DNA of 64,000 bases from Parafrankia discariae (lineage in GTDB: Bacteria; Actinomycetota; Actinomycetes; Frankiales; Frankiaceae). Below are positions 1 to 8,066 of the stretch, piece after piece. The first letter of the stretch is position 1, and each line of letters opens with the position of its first letter. The position numbers were made by a program, and so were the translations under genes. Location of the stretch: contig NZ_KB891211.1 in the NCBI RefSeq assembly GCF_000373365.1, positions 30,795 to 94,794 of the forward strand, written 5' to 3'. The notes beneath the pieces were generated by a model. The model saw only the letters and a list, made by a program, of their open reading frames with translations, made no database searches and was not told where the DNA came from.

Positions 1-502
1 CTGTCTCGTGTTGGGCGATGCGGGCCGGCCAGCCGGACAGCTCGAGGCTGTAGGCACGACCGTCCCTGTCCTGCGCGGACAGCCGCACCTGATGATGGCG
101 CGAGACGACCGCCGTCAGCCCCGCAACGCTGAGGCAGCCCTCGTAGAACACGCGTCGCTGGGGGCCCAGTGGCGTGATCACGGGGTTGACGAGGTCAAGC
201 GGCGGTTGTGGCGGACGTTCGCGAGCGGTGGCGATCTCGGGCGTGACCTGGGCCGGGTCCTCGATGACCGCCAGCGCGAGCGGGATACCGAGCTGAGGTG
301 CGGCGAGTCCGACACCGACGCCGGGAAGATGCCCGCGCATCGCGTCGAGCAACTCGTGGAGCAGCCCGTCCGGGAGTTGCCCGTCATAGCGGGCCGCTGT
401 CTGCCGGAGGACGGGGTCGCCCACCTGGGTTACGGGCCACGGACGGTGCGCGGCGAGCACCGCCCGCACCTGGTCGACAAGTTCGGCGTTGACGGTGCTC
501 AC
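1..502 (-). CDS. def: Peptide deformylase, 3' end cut by window edge
   Basis: Removes the N-formyl group from nascent proteins using a bound metal. Reading the minus strand from GTG at 502 gives about 167 codons with the family motifs in order: GVGLAAPQ (motif 1), EGCLS (motif 2, the metal-ligand Cys) and, at the very edge, QHET, the start of the HExxD motif. The frame is open across the window edge, so only the C-terminal tail is missing. The start is preceded by a long in-frame stretch, so the exact initiation codon is uncertain. It lies beside mobile-element debris and may be a second, accessory copy; this cannot be told from here. Confidence 0.9.
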   Translation of the reverse strand, partial: MSTVNAELVDQVRAVLAAHRPWPVTQVGDPVLRQTAARYDGQLPDGLLHELLDAMRGHLPGVGVGLAAPQLGIPLALAVIEDPAQVTPEIATARERPPQPPLDLVNPVITPLGPQRRVFYEGCLSVAGLTAVVSRHHQVRLSAQDRDGRAYSLELSGWPARIAQHET

Positions 503-723
503 GGCGCGGTGCGCACCCCAGGATTGCCGACGTTCTGGTCGGCGCTGCCGTTCACGATCTCAATCCTAGATTCGTCAGGGGGCTGATGCACCACCCTCGC
601 CGCCGCCCGAGGGAACCCCCACACCCTGTCGACCGCGCACCGCGCCACCTACCGCGCCCGGGGAGCTGGTCCGTCCCGGCGAGCTGCCCGCGCCCCGCGC
701 GAGCAGCGCACTGGTGGACTTCC
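503..723. other. Non-coding stretch before whiB remnant
   Basis: No gene with protein-like composition is seen. A minor frame reading DFLAG near 718-733 could be the N-terminal stump of the whiB remnant that follows. Confidence 0.4.
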
Positions 724-861
724 TCGCCGGCCTTCTTCCCTGAGAAGGGTGGGTCGACCCCGGGAGGCGAAGCGCATCTGCTCCGGCTGCGAGGTCAGGG
801 CCGAGTGCCTGGAGTACGCACTGGAGAACGACGAGCGATTCGGGATCTGGGGCGGCCTCGT
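724..861 (+). pseudogene. whiB-family regulator remnant (deleted and frameshifted)
   Basis: WhiB-like proteins are iron-sulfur transcription factors of actinobacteria. Two out-of-frame pieces remain: AFFPEKGGST, then REAKRICSGCEVRAECLEYA and GIWGGL, the Cys-x2-Cys-x5-Cys and GVWGG-like parts of the family. The frame changes at a run of four C near 757-761 (one extra base restores GGSTREAK). The first conserved Cys and the N-terminal half are missing and the C-terminal tail diverges after GIWGGL. It is therefore a non-functional fragment. Confidence 0.75.
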
Positions 862-1134
862 GCAGACACGGCCGACGTGCAGTCGGTGCCCTACGGACGG
901 GGTCCCCAACCTGACTCGACCTGATCGATTCAGCCCACACCCGGTGCCTCGGGCCGGAACCACCATCGGCGAACCAGTCTCAGCCTGAAGCTGCCCCGGT
1001 TTCGTTCCAATTACCAGCGGACCCGACCGAACGGCGGACATCATGTTCGGCTCGGATCCGGGCGAACTCGCGAGACAAGTATTGAGTTCCCTGGTCGAAA
1101 CCTGGTTCGGCGCCTGAGCGGCGAAGTCGCTTCC

Positions 1135-1266
1135 GATACGGATCGACTGCCCCGACGCTCCGTATTCCTTCGCGAGTTCCTCGGGCATCCGTCCAGCCCG
1201 GACAAGATCCACCATCTGTCGACGAAACTCCTCGTTGTACGGCGGTTTTGATCTCGGCAGCTGCAC
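1135..1266 (-). pseudogene. IS3-family transposase OrfA remnant
   Basis: About 43 residues starting at 1266 read as the N-terminal helix-turn-helix of IS3 OrfA proteins (YNEEFRRQMVDLVRAG, then ELAKEYGASGQSIR). After that the frame loses similarity and runs into unrelated sequence. No OrfB with a DDE domain is present, so it is a truncated insertion-sequence scar. Confidence 0.65.
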
Positions 1267-1480
1267 TCCTCCCCGGGGTCTTTATCCCAAAGAGCCCAGG
1301 CTTGAACAGGATCGGGCCAACTTCACGCCGACCCGGTACATCGAAGTCCGGCGGCGGTTCCTGCGCGAACATCCCGGCCACGCGCTGGACGGCTGGCCGC
1401 TGCCGGCCGACTGATTTCTTACAAGAGCGACAGCTCACGACACGCTACTTTGGGGGAACCCCAAAGCAGAGGAGAGCCCC

Positions 1481-2062
1481 GTGGGCAAGGTGGTCATGTA
1501 CAGCTCGGTGTCGGTGGACGGCTTCGTCGCGGACGAGAATGACCAGCCCGGACCGCTGTTCGACTGGTTGTCCAGCGGTGACGTCCCGTTGGACGAGAGC
1601 GGCGAGGTGAAGGTGTCGCAGACGTCCTACGACTACACCCGGCCGTACTGGGACCAGATCGGGGTGACACTCGTCGGCCGCCACGTCTTCGACATTACGG
1701 ACGGCTGGGACGGGAAGCCTCCGGGCGGGATCGACCACGTGGTCGTCGTGACGCACCGGCCGGAGCCCGAGGGCTGGGACCCCGAGGCGCCGTTTCACTT
1801 CGTCGACGGCGTCGAGGCAGCCGTGGCCAAGGCGCAGGAGCTTGCGGGTGACCGCATGGTCGAGGTCGCCGCTGGCGATGCCGGTGGCCAGGTGCTTGCC
1901 GCGGGCCTGGTCGACGAGGTGCGCATGGACGTCGTACCCGTCGTGTTCGGGTCCGGCAAGCGCTACTTCGGGTCGGTCCACGCGCAGCACCTGTTGGAGG
2001 ATCCTGACGTGGTGATTCAGGGCAACCGGGTGCTTCACCTGCGCTATCGGGTGCGCCGTTGA
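1481..2062 (+). CDS. Dihydrofolate-reductase-family protein (RibD C-terminal type)
   Basis: A 193-residue protein with the RibD/DHFR-like fold signatures: N-terminal SSVSVDGFVA, central LVGRHVFDITDGW, and a C-terminal GGQVLAAGLVDEVRMDVVPVVFGSGKR-type segment (quoted in part). Such proteins bind NAD(P)H and are usually of unknown substrate. The GTG start is preceded by a good ribosome site (AGAGGAG, 1470-1476). It is the only intact gene between the left edge and the integrated element. A second, more distant member of the same family lies at 61170-61736. Confidence 0.85.
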   Translation: MGKVVMYSSVSVDGFVADENDQPGPLFDWLSSGDVPLDESGEVKVSQTSYDYTRPYWDQIGVTLVGRHVFDITDGWDGKPPGGIDHVVVVTHRPEPEGWDPEAPFHFVDGVEAAVAKAQELAGDRMVEVAAGDAGGQVLAAGLVDEVRMDVVPVVFGSGKRYFGSVHAQHLLEDPDVVIQGNRVLHLRYRVRR

Positions 2063-2297
2063 CCGATCTGAGCGGGTACGCGAAGAAGTCCACTGCGAAC
2101 GGTGACACAAGATCGGACCTCCGGCTGCGTTTGCGCATCGCTGTCCCCGGTCGGGCAGCCGACGCCGATCCGCCCCAGCACCTCACCTGTGGCAAGTTCA
2201 GCTCAAGAGCACTGGTTGCCGGTTTCCGTCGTATCTTGGCCGACCCCCTCCCCTGTCCGAACACCGACGCCGCTTCGCTGTCGGCCTGGTCGCTCGG

Positions 2298-2680
2298 TCA
2301 GTTGCATGAGCCGATGGTCGCTGGCCGTTGCGGAAGTCGGCTGACTCGGCTGGCGGAGGTGGCGGCGGCCCGCAGACGGATGATCTCGTCGTGTTGCGCG
2401 GCGAGTCGCGCGAGGGCCTGGGTCTGGGACTCGGTGAGTTCGTTGATCGTGCTGGTTGACTCGACCACACGGTTCTTCAGCCCGGTGATCTCGGCTTGAG
2501 GCGGGTGATCTGCGCGTCGCGCGGGTCGAGCTGATCGCCAGCCTGCTGGAGAGTCCGTAGGCGCCGTTCGAACTCGGCGCGGAGATCGGCGTAGAGCCGG
2601 GTGCCGTAGAAGGCGGTGCGGTCGACGCCGGACCCGCCGCTGGCTGCCCGCTCCCCCGCATAGCCACCTGCGGAGTGCAC
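2298..2680 (-). pseudogene. DUF6262-like helper of integron-type integrases, frameshifted
   Basis: The first half (from 2680) contains GVDRTAFYGTRLYADLRAEF and RDAQITRLK; the second half, in another frame, contains AEITGLKNRVVESTSTINEL and a coiled-coil tail. The two join if one G is restored near 2495, giving the usual coiled-coil protein found next to tandem recombinases. The N-terminal region is also missing. No partner recombinases are near, so it is debris from a former element. Confidence 0.6.
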
Positions 2681-2725
2681 GCAGTCCGCGGACCACGATG
2701 CGGTCGTGCGACGCGACGCCCGGCC

Positions 2726-3171
2726 TCAGCCGACCGCAACCCCGGTTCTCCACGCGGCGTAGTCACGGGCGGCCCGGACCCACTGTCCGCTAGGACCGCC
2801 CGTGGCCGCCCGGTACGTCCACAGACCGGCCACGAATGCAGCGAACGCGGTCAGCGCGTCGTCGCCCACCGTCAAGCCCGTTCGTTGCGCCGCCCACGCC
2901 TCCGCCTCTCGTGGGGAGTGCCCCGCGTCGACCAGGCGGATCGTCATGAAGGCCGTGTCAACCCATCCGGCAGCCGCTCCGGGAAACCCCCATCAGCGGG
3001 CCGCCCGGGGATGTACTCGAACCCGACGATCAACCACAGATCGCCGGCGTCCACTTCTTCGGAGAAGATCACGGCCGGGGCGATGCCGTCAGCGAGCGCC
3101 CCGGCCGTGATCTCGTTCCGCAGAAAGCGCATGGGCCGGCTGATCCCACGGACGGCCTTCACGAACAAACG
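2726..3171 (-). pseudogene. Aminoglycoside-phosphotransferase-like gene with internal deletion
   Basis: The 5' piece reads RLFVKAVRGISRPMRFLRNE and VGFEYIPGRPAD, typical of the N lobe of small-molecule phosphotransferases. The 3' piece, in another frame, reads IRLVDAGHSPREAEAWAAQR, typical of the extreme C-terminus. The catalytic HxDxxxxN and DFD region that should lie between them is missing, and there is no start before the VKA lobe. It is a deleted, frameshifted pseudogene. Confidence 0.65.
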
Positions 3172-3719
3172 ACCTGGGCCACCACAGCGCCGCAGACACC
3201 TACCTCGACCTGGCTGGCCAGCACGCCGACGAAGCCGGCGACCGACTACTCGCGGACTGCGTCGCGATCCTCGACAGCTCGTTCGCGTTCTTCCGCAACC
3301 AGCCCCACCGCGCGCAGTCGGTGGCCGCTGAGCGCCGACCGGATGCCCATCCCTACGCCCGGCCCATGCTCGCGGTCTGCGAGTCCCGCGCCGCAGCCCG
3401 CGCCGGCGAACCCGCCGCCGCCCGCCGGGCCCTGGATGACGTATGGGCACACCTGTGGACCGGCCAGCCCCTCCCGGGCACCGTGCCCGTCAGCGAGGGC
3501 CTGGCCCGCGCGCAGACCGCGGCGATCCTTTCCACCCTCGCCGACCCCGCCGCCGAGGAACACGCCCGCAGCGCCATCGCGGTCTACACCCAGACCAAGC
3601 AGGCCGGGATGCTCGGCGGCTCGTACAACGCGCTCGCCCGTAGCTACCTTCGCCGACCCGAACCCGAACCCGAGAGCGCCGCTGCCGCTGCCCGGGCCGC
3701 GCTCGCCGCAGCACCGTGA
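3170..3719 (+). pseudogene. XRE/TPR regulator, C-terminal remnant
   Basis: An open frame without a credible start reads through helical repeats that match the C-terminal half of the intact regulator at 11114-12412: HPYARPMLAVCESRAAARAG against HPYLRARLAAYEARARAAAG, and GSYNALARSYLRR against GTYNALAQALLRR. The N-terminal DNA-binding domain is absent. The fragment abuts the integrase remnant exactly, as expected for a recombination or deletion joint near 3716. Confidence 0.65.
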
Positions 3720-4168
3720 CGATCGGCACCCGCTACCGGCCGCCGGCGGCCACCTGGACGCTGTACCGGGACCGGGAGCCGATCGGACAGGTGCGCGTTC
3801 TCGACGTTGCCCAGGCGGGCGCACGGACTGTGCTGCGCCTGAGCGAGCCGATTGCTGTGGCGCTGGCGGTCGACGACGAGATCGGCGAGCGCCTGCTGTC
3901 GCGCCAGCGGCTGCACGACCTTCGCCACGGCTCAGCGTCGATCATGCTCGGCGAGGGCATCGACATCACGACCGTCTCGAAGATCCTCGGTCACTCTTCG
4001 ACGTCGATGACCGGGAACACCTATGCACATCTGCTGCGGTCGACCGGACAGCAGGCGGCGGAGACGATCGCTGCGGCGATCCCCCGCGCGGTCCGATGCG
4101 GGCACCCTGTGGGCACCAGCGCCGGTGACGGTGGCGGGACTGCGGAAACGACTGGCGTTTCTACTGGT

Positions 4169-4199
4169 AGAGGGGCCGTCCAGTATGGACGGCCCCTCT
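4169..4199 (+). terminator. Perfect 13-bp hairpin in the tail of the integrase remnant
   Basis: AGAGGGGCCGTCC, a five-base loop AGTAT, then the exact complement. The same stem with loop TAGGT is at 24667-24697 beside the other att copy. There is no T-tract. It probably ends integrase transcripts or protects the att region. Confidence 0.6.
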
Positions 4200-4204
4200 C
4201 GGCA

Positions 4205-4231
4205 TCGGTGGAGGTGGCGGGAATCGAACCC
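4205..4231 (+). other. Left attachment-site repeat (27 bp)
   Basis: A 27-bp stretch beginning TCGGTGGAGGTGGCGG is identical to 24703-24729, where it forms the T-arm and acceptor end of ssrA. Here the sequence stops matching tmRNA immediately after the repeat. The two copies bound the 20.5-kb element in direct orientation. Confidence 0.85.
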
Positions 4232-4441
4232 TTCGACCGGCCGCGTGGCCGAGAGTGCGAGTAGGCGGAAGTGCCTGCAATGCAAGGGTTTTCGGGTCGC
4301 GGACGGGTGCGGACGATGGTGGTCGAGGGGCTGAAAGTGGGCCGGGTGTCCTCACCATGTCCGCACCAGTGCCCGCACCGGGCGATCCCATGACGGTGTG
4401 ACAGTCCGTTACCTACGGCCAGTCGTTGACGGCATCACTGG

Positions 4442-4798
4442 TCAGGGCCGCGTTTCGTCGGCGGCGGGGCAGAGGTTCTCCGTAGCGGTGGTGAACAGCG
4501 CCATGTGGTGTGAGGGTGGGTCACCGGTCTCGTCGGCAAGCATTTCGGCCGTGGTCCGCCAGTCGAAAGTGGATCCGTCGAGCAGGTCGCCTAGTAGGTC
4601 GCAGAGGGTTCGGCCCATGGCGAGTGCCTCGAGGTTGGTGCCGGTGTAGCCGAACCGACGGGTGTCGCGGATGAACTGGTCAGGGTCGGGTGCTTGCTCG
4701 GCTGGCCGGCTTGGCTGGTCCGGCTGGTCGGTTCTGCTGCCGCAGCCTGCGGTGAGCGTGAGCGCGACGAGCACGCCAAAGACGCCGTGTGTCCTCAT
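4442..4798 (-). CDS. Small lipoprotein with DUF732-like domain
   Basis: A 118-residue protein starting with a short signal peptide and lipobox (LTAGC, Cys19), so it should be exported and anchored to the membrane. The rest resembles the DUF732 fold of mycobacterial secreted proteins: an F-I/L-x2-T-R-R-F-G-Y segment, an M-G-R-T-L-C motif and a terminal N-L-C-P motif, giving two cysteines that could form a disulfide. Function is unknown. It is the first gene inside the left att repeat and is probably cargo. Confidence 0.7.
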   Translation of the reverse strand: MRTHGVFGVLVALTLTAGCGSRTDQPDQPSRPAEQAPDPDQFIRDTRRFGYTGTNLEALAMGRTLCDLLGDLLDGSTFDWRTTAEMLADETGDPPSHHMALFTTATENLCPAADETRP

Positions 4799-4893
4799 GT
4801 GTCCCCCCGGTATGAGGGGGCCAGGCTAGCGGAGCGCCGTCGCGGTACCGGACCGTGAACCCAGGCGGACGGAAAGTTCGTGCCGTCCGAGCG

Positions 4894-5433
4894 TCAACTT
4901 GTGGAGTCGGACGTACCCGCTGCCTCGGCTGCGGCGAGGTCGAAGCCGACCAGATGGAACAACTCATACGGGGTGAGAACCTCGATGCCCATCCGCCGGG
5001 CGATCTTAATGAGTCTCGGATCGCTGGTGGCAAGGGCCGCCTGCTGTCGATGAGCTGTTGCCGCGATGATCGCGTCACGATGGGTGCCGCCCCGCAGGGA
5101 GGTTGTGTTACCAACCACCGCGCGGACGATCGGCTGCTGCTCGGGAGGCGAGCCTCCGAACGGCCCTTCACCGAACGGGCCGAAGCCGAACACGCTGGCA
5201 CTCATCGGCACCGTCGTGCAGAGCTCGTCGACGATCTCCACGCAGGTCTGTCGTTTATCGGCCGTCCCGGAGATACCCGTCCCGATTTTGGACACCTGGT
5301 CGATGACGACCGCATCGACCAGCAGTTCGACGCTGCCGCCCGTGACGGCGGATCTCATCGCTTCGCGGGCGGCCGGGTGCTGGTACATGAAATCGGGGAT
5401 GTTGGCGTCGACGACCACGCGGTGGGGTGACAT
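4894..5433 (-). CDS. PIN-domain protein, VapC-like
   Basis: A 179-residue protein from ATG at 5433. The N-terminus VVVDANIPDFMYQHPAAREA carries the first PIN Asp; the C-terminal part has HRDAIIAATAHRQ and ATSDPRLIKIA, giving further acidic residues of a PIN RNase active site. PIN proteins usually act as ribonucleases and are often toxins. No short antitoxin gene overlaps it: the upstream neighbour is the initiator-like gene 61 bp away. It may be a solitary nuclease or use an unrecognised partner. Confidence 0.7.
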   Translation of the reverse strand: MSPHRVVVDANIPDFMYQHPAAREAMRSAVTGGSVELLVDAVVIDQVSKIGTGISGTADKRQTCVEIVDELCTTVPMSASVFGFGPFGEGPFGGSPPEQQPIVRAVVGNTTSLRGGTHRDAIIAATAHRQQAALATSDPRLIKIARRMGIEVLTPYELFHLVGFDLAAAEAAGTSDSTS

Positions 5434-5494
5434 CGGCACACGGTATGGCGGATCGGACGGCAGGGCGATCGAGTACGGGGCCCGCGGATGGCGG

Positions 5495-6511
5495 TCACAA
5501 GCGCCGCCGCCCGGGGCCGACCTGCTTCGGTAGCCGTGTACGGACGGCGGTGAGGGTGTCCACGGTGGCCGCGGACAGGACGCCGCCGGCCGGCACCTCG
5601 AGGCCGCCCGCGACGGCGGGGGCCTGGCCCTCGTCGACGTCGTCCGCCGCGCGGGTCGCCTCGAGGTCGGCGCAGACAGGACACGGACCGGGCAGGCCGT
5701 GCTGGCGGCACATCGAACGCACGTTCGGCGGCACCGCCACGGTCGGCCCGGACGGCCGGGCGGGTTCGGGTGCCAGGTCACGGATACGGGTCCGGCGGAC
5801 CGCGGCAAGGTTCCGCACCGCGCCGGTGATCGGGGCCCGGTAGGCGTCTGCGATCTGCCCGACGGTGCAGCCGCGGTCGAGCGCGGCCCGGATGTCGGCC
5901 TGCCAGGACGCGGGGATGCCGCCGGCGGTGAGGGCCTGGACCACGTCGCCGTGCGGGTCGACCTCGACGGCCGGGGCCGGGCCGTGGCCGGTCTGCCCGG
6001 TGCCGTGGTCGTACTCGTCGAGGGTGTCGCCGCTGCTGCTGTAAGGGCTGTGAGGGGAAGGGAGGGCTTGTGGCTCATCTTGAGCCCAGCCCGTGGCTCT
6101 TCCTGAGCCCAGCTCTGGGCTCACCCTGAGCCCACCCCCCGACTCCTCTGGGCTCACCGTGAGCCCAGCCGGAACGGCCATCCGGTACCGGGTGCGGGTC
6201 TTCCTGGCACGTGCGTCCGCCACCGCCGGCCGGATCCGGATCACCCACCCGGCCACCTCGAGGCGGTTCAGCTCCCGCTTGACGGTCGCTTCGCTGTACC
6301 CGCTGATCGTGGCGAGCGTGGCCAGCGACGGCGTGAACTCCGGCGGTGTCGTCAGGGTGCGGTAGTCGGCAACGGTGAGCAGCGTGTGCACCAGGGCGCG
6401 GGCGGGTCCAGGCAGGTCGGATCTCAGCAGTGCGCGCCGGACGTCCTGATCGGGCGCGCGGGTGCCGCGGTGGCCGTCGTCGGGCAGGCTGCTGCGGGCA
6501 TGATGTGACAC
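5495..6511 (-). CDS. Winged-helix replication-initiator-like protein A with embedded iterons
   Basis: A 338-residue protein. Residues 25-115 form a winged-helix domain typical of phage replication proteins (ALVHTLLTVADYRTLTTPPE, TISGYSEATVKRELNRL, GWVIRIRP). Residues 115-150 are a low-complexity linker (SPEES, RVSPELG) encoded by six phased TGAGCCCA words. The C-terminal half has a second helical segment (IPASWQADIRAALDRGCTVG) and a CxxHGLPGPCPVC zinc-ribbon-like motif. Domain order and embedded repeats match the plan of lambda-O-type initiators. No helicase is adjacent; DnaB is 12 kb away beside the second initiator-like gene. It could also be a regulator binding its own gene. Confidence 0.65.
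   Translation of the reverse strand: MSHHARSSLPDDGHRGTRAPDQDVRRALLRSDLPGPARALVHTLLTVADYRTLTTPPEFTPSLATLATISGYSEATVKRELNRLEVAGWVIRIRPAVADARARKTRTRYRMAVPAGLTVSPEESGGGLRVSPELGSGRATGWAQDEPQALPSPHSPYSSSGDTLDEYDHGTGQTGHGPAPAVEVDPHGDVVQALTAGGIPASWQADIRAALDRGCTVGQIADAYRAPITGAVRNLAAVRRTRIRDLAPEPARPSGPTVAVPPNVRSMCRQHGLPGPCPVCADLEATRAADDVDEGQAPAVAGGLEVPAGGVLSAATVDTLTAVRTRLPKQVGPGRRRL
6041..6167. repeat. Phased TGAGCCCA iteron cluster and purine tract inside initiator A
   Basis: Exact words lie at 6081, 6104, 6127 and 6160 (TGAGCCCA) and at 6116 and 6149 (inverted, TGGGCTCA). Spacings are 23, 12, 11, 22 and 11 bp, close to whole helical turns, with degenerate copies at 6071 and 6094. A purine-rich stretch (about 6046-6068) follows on the gene's C-terminal side. 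This looks like an initiator-binding array next to an unwinding region. Confidence 0.7.
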
Positions 6512-6547
6512 GGGTTGTGGGCCCTTCTAGCCAAGGGTTCGCGATCA

Positions 6548-6598
6548 AGGGCCGGTTCGGGTGTTACCAGCACCCGGCCGGCCCGCTTCATGAGCGGG
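6548..6598. terminator. Two adjacent hairpins
   Basis: GGGCCGG..CGGGTG pairs with CACCCG.GCCGGCCC around a seven-base loop (6548-6582). It is followed by a short CCCGCT/AGCGGG stem. They lie just downstream of the minus-strand excisionase-like gene and could end its transcript. Confidence 0.45.
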
Positions 6599-6601
6599 CG
6601 G

Positions 6602-6832
6602 TCAGTCCCGCCTGTCGGTTCTCTGGTCCTCCTGGCCCGTCTTCACGGGCCGGTGCTCGGCTATCCAGGCCTCAATGTCGCCGATGGTCCAGAACCGCGA
6701 CCGGCCGTGCCGGAAGCTCGGTACCGGGAAGCCTTCCGAGTTGGCGAGTTGCCGCGCGCGTTCCTGCGTCAGGGCGAGCCGGCGGGCGATGTCGGCCGTT
6801 GTCCACAGCTCGACCGGGTCCGGTGACGTCAT
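6602..6832 (-). CDS. Excisionase/AlpA-like helix-turn-helix protein
   Basis: A 76-residue protein with a MerR/excisionase-type winged helix: LWTTADIARRLALTQERARQ, then FPVPSFRHGRSRFW and IGDIEAWIAEH. Such proteins direct excision or regulate phage-like operons. It is divergent from the plus-strand operon starting at 6964, and the shared intergenic region holds three TTGCAA boxes that are good candidates for its or a partner's operator. The integrase lies at the far end of the element, so control of excision rather than operon partnership would be the likely role. Confidence 0.65.
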   Translation of the reverse strand: MTSPDPVELWTTADIARRLALTQERARQLANSEGFPVPSFRHGRSRFWTIGDIEAWIAEHRPVKTGQEDQRTDRRD

Positions 6833-6846
6833 GTGGGAATCGTACT

Positions 6847-6900
6847 TGCAACCGTTGCAACTTGTCCGCTAGGTTGGAACCGTTGCAAACGACAGCGGCC
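6847..6900. promoter_or_regulatory. Divergent control region with three TTGCAA boxes
   Basis: Three copies of the palindrome TTGCAA, each associated with AACCG: two separated by CCG, and a third after AGGTTGGAACCG. They stand between the divergent genes starting at 6832 (minus) and 6964 (plus). Likely operator/promoter sites; no clear -35/-10 pair could be fixed. Confidence 0.5.
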
Positions 6901-6963
6901 CCGAACCGGGACTCCACTCCCGGCCGGGGCCTACGGACCACCTGCCATAACAGGAGACCCGCT

Positions 6964-7611
6964 GTGTTCTACGTTCCCACACGTCGCCCGATCCGGGCGC
7001 GTATCGCCCACACGGCCCGCCGCCTGGCCCTCGTCGCCGCCGTCCGTGTCCTCGACCGCCTCGAGGCCGTCGCCGGCGACACCACCACCCCGACGCCGGC
7101 CGCGGTCGTCCCCGTGGCGGCCCCGGCGCTGGCGGCCTGCTGCACCCACGGCCCCGCCGACCACGACGCACTCGGCTGCACCGCCCGCGTCGGCTTCCCC
7201 GGCATGCCCGCCGCCCGCTGCGACTGCCTCACCCCCGCCCCGGCCGTCGAGGCCACCCCCGCCGGCCCGGCCCTGCTCGCCGCCGCCGACATGCCGCCGG
7301 TCGCGACCATCGAGGCCGCCGCCGCCGAGTACGACGAGGCCGCCGAGCAGGCCCGCGCCGCCGAGCGCGGCAAGCGGCGTGCCCGCAAGCTCCTCGACCA
7401 CATCCCCGCCGGCACGTACGGCCGGGCGCTCGTCGAGCGGATCCCGTCGGCCAAGACGACCCCCGACCTCGACGCGATCCGCGCGGCCTACGCCCGTGCC
7501 GGTCTCGGTGAGGTCCCGATGAAGCCGGTCGCACCGACGCTGCGCGTCACCCTCACCCCCATCCCTGCCGTCGAGGTGGACGGCGTCGAGGGCCTGGCGG
7601 TGGCCGCGTGA
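6964..7611 (+). CDS. Element protein of unknown function, Cys/His-containing
   Basis: A 215-residue protein. GTG at 6964 is chosen because AGGAG sits eight bases upstream. It has a basic N-terminus (YVPTRRPIRARIAHTARR), an Ala/Pro-rich stretch, a cluster CCTHGPADHDALGC plus CDC that may bind metal, and a helical C-terminal half (KRRARKLLDHIPAGTYGRAL). No family recognised. It opens a tightly coupled plus-strand run of six genes, each overlapping the previous stop by GTGA or ATGA. Confidence 0.6.
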   Translation: MFYVPTRRPIRARIAHTARRLALVAAVRVLDRLEAVAGDTTTPTPAAVVPVAAPALAACCTHGPADHDALGCTARVGFPGMPAARCDCLTPAPAVEATPAGPALLAAADMPPVATIEAAAAEYDEAAEQARAAERGKRRARKLLDHIPAGTYGRALVERIPSAKTTPDLDAIRAAYARAGLGEVPMKPVAPTLRVTLTPIPAVEVDGVEGLAVAA

Positions 7612-8066
7612 TCACCCCAACCGAGCGGGCCCGCCTGGTCATCAGGCACGCCTTCCTTGCCGGCAGCGGCGCGCCGATCACCCGCGCTGACGTGCTGGCC
7701 ACCCTCGTCGGATCCGACCCGGTCACCCCGGATCGGGGTCGGATCACCTCGACCCCGGTCGACCCGACCCCGGCCCCGGACGGCGGGTCGACCTCGACCC
7801 GACTCGACCCGGCCCCGCAGGTCGACCCCGACCCGGCCCCGACCAGTCAGGTCGACCCGGGGTCGACCCGGATCACCCCCGAACCGACCCCGATCACCCC
7901 AGGCCAGGCCCCCGACGACGCCGTCAGCATCACCGCGGCGGCCACCCGGCTCGGCGTGTCCGTGGCCACCATCCGCCGGTACTGCGCACCCTCGTCGGGC
8001 AGGCTGATCAGGGTCGGATCCGGCGTCACCCGGGCGAGCCTCGAGGCCTTGGCGGCGACCCGATGA
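7608..8066 (+). CDS. Helix-turn-helix protein with repeat-encoded Asp/Pro linker
   Basis: A 152-residue protein starting at the GTGA overlap. Residues 1-35 are helical (ERARLVIRHAFLAGSGAPIT). Residues 40-100 are a low-complexity DP/TP linker encoded by repeated GGTCGACC words. Residues 104-150 form a MerR/excisionase-like helix-turn-helix (VSITAAATRLGVSVATIRRY). The layout of DNA-binding domain plus repeat-encoded linker recalls the two initiator-like genes of this element, but here the spacing of words is irregular. Function unknown; probably regulatory. Confidence 0.55.
   Translation: MITPTERARLVIRHAFLAGSGAPITRADVLATLVGSDPVTPDRGRITSTPVDPTPAPDGGSTSTRLDPAPQVDPDPAPTSQVDPGSTRITPEPTPITPGQAPDDAVSITAAATRLGVSVATIRRYCAPSSGRLIRVGSGVTRASLEALAATR

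Larger units (their letters stand above)
3716..4264 (+). pseudogene. Tyrosine integrase C-terminal remnant (relative of the intact integrase at 23122)
   Basis: The 182 residues align closely with the C-terminal third of the intact integrase: RYRPPAATWTLYRDREPIGQ, then RLHDLRHGSASIMLGEGIDI, LGHSSTSMTGNTYAHLL and a tail across the att repeat (SASVEVAGIEP). The catalytic HxLRH, GH and Tyr are kept, but the N-terminal binding domain and the first catalytic Arg are gone. It marks a second, earlier element that sat to the left of the present one and has been almost wholly lost. Confidence 0.85.

Noticed and set aside
8..586. Long plus-strand open frame at the left edge
   Set aside because: Its composition is not protein-like and the opposite strand reads a clear peptide deformylase with all motifs.
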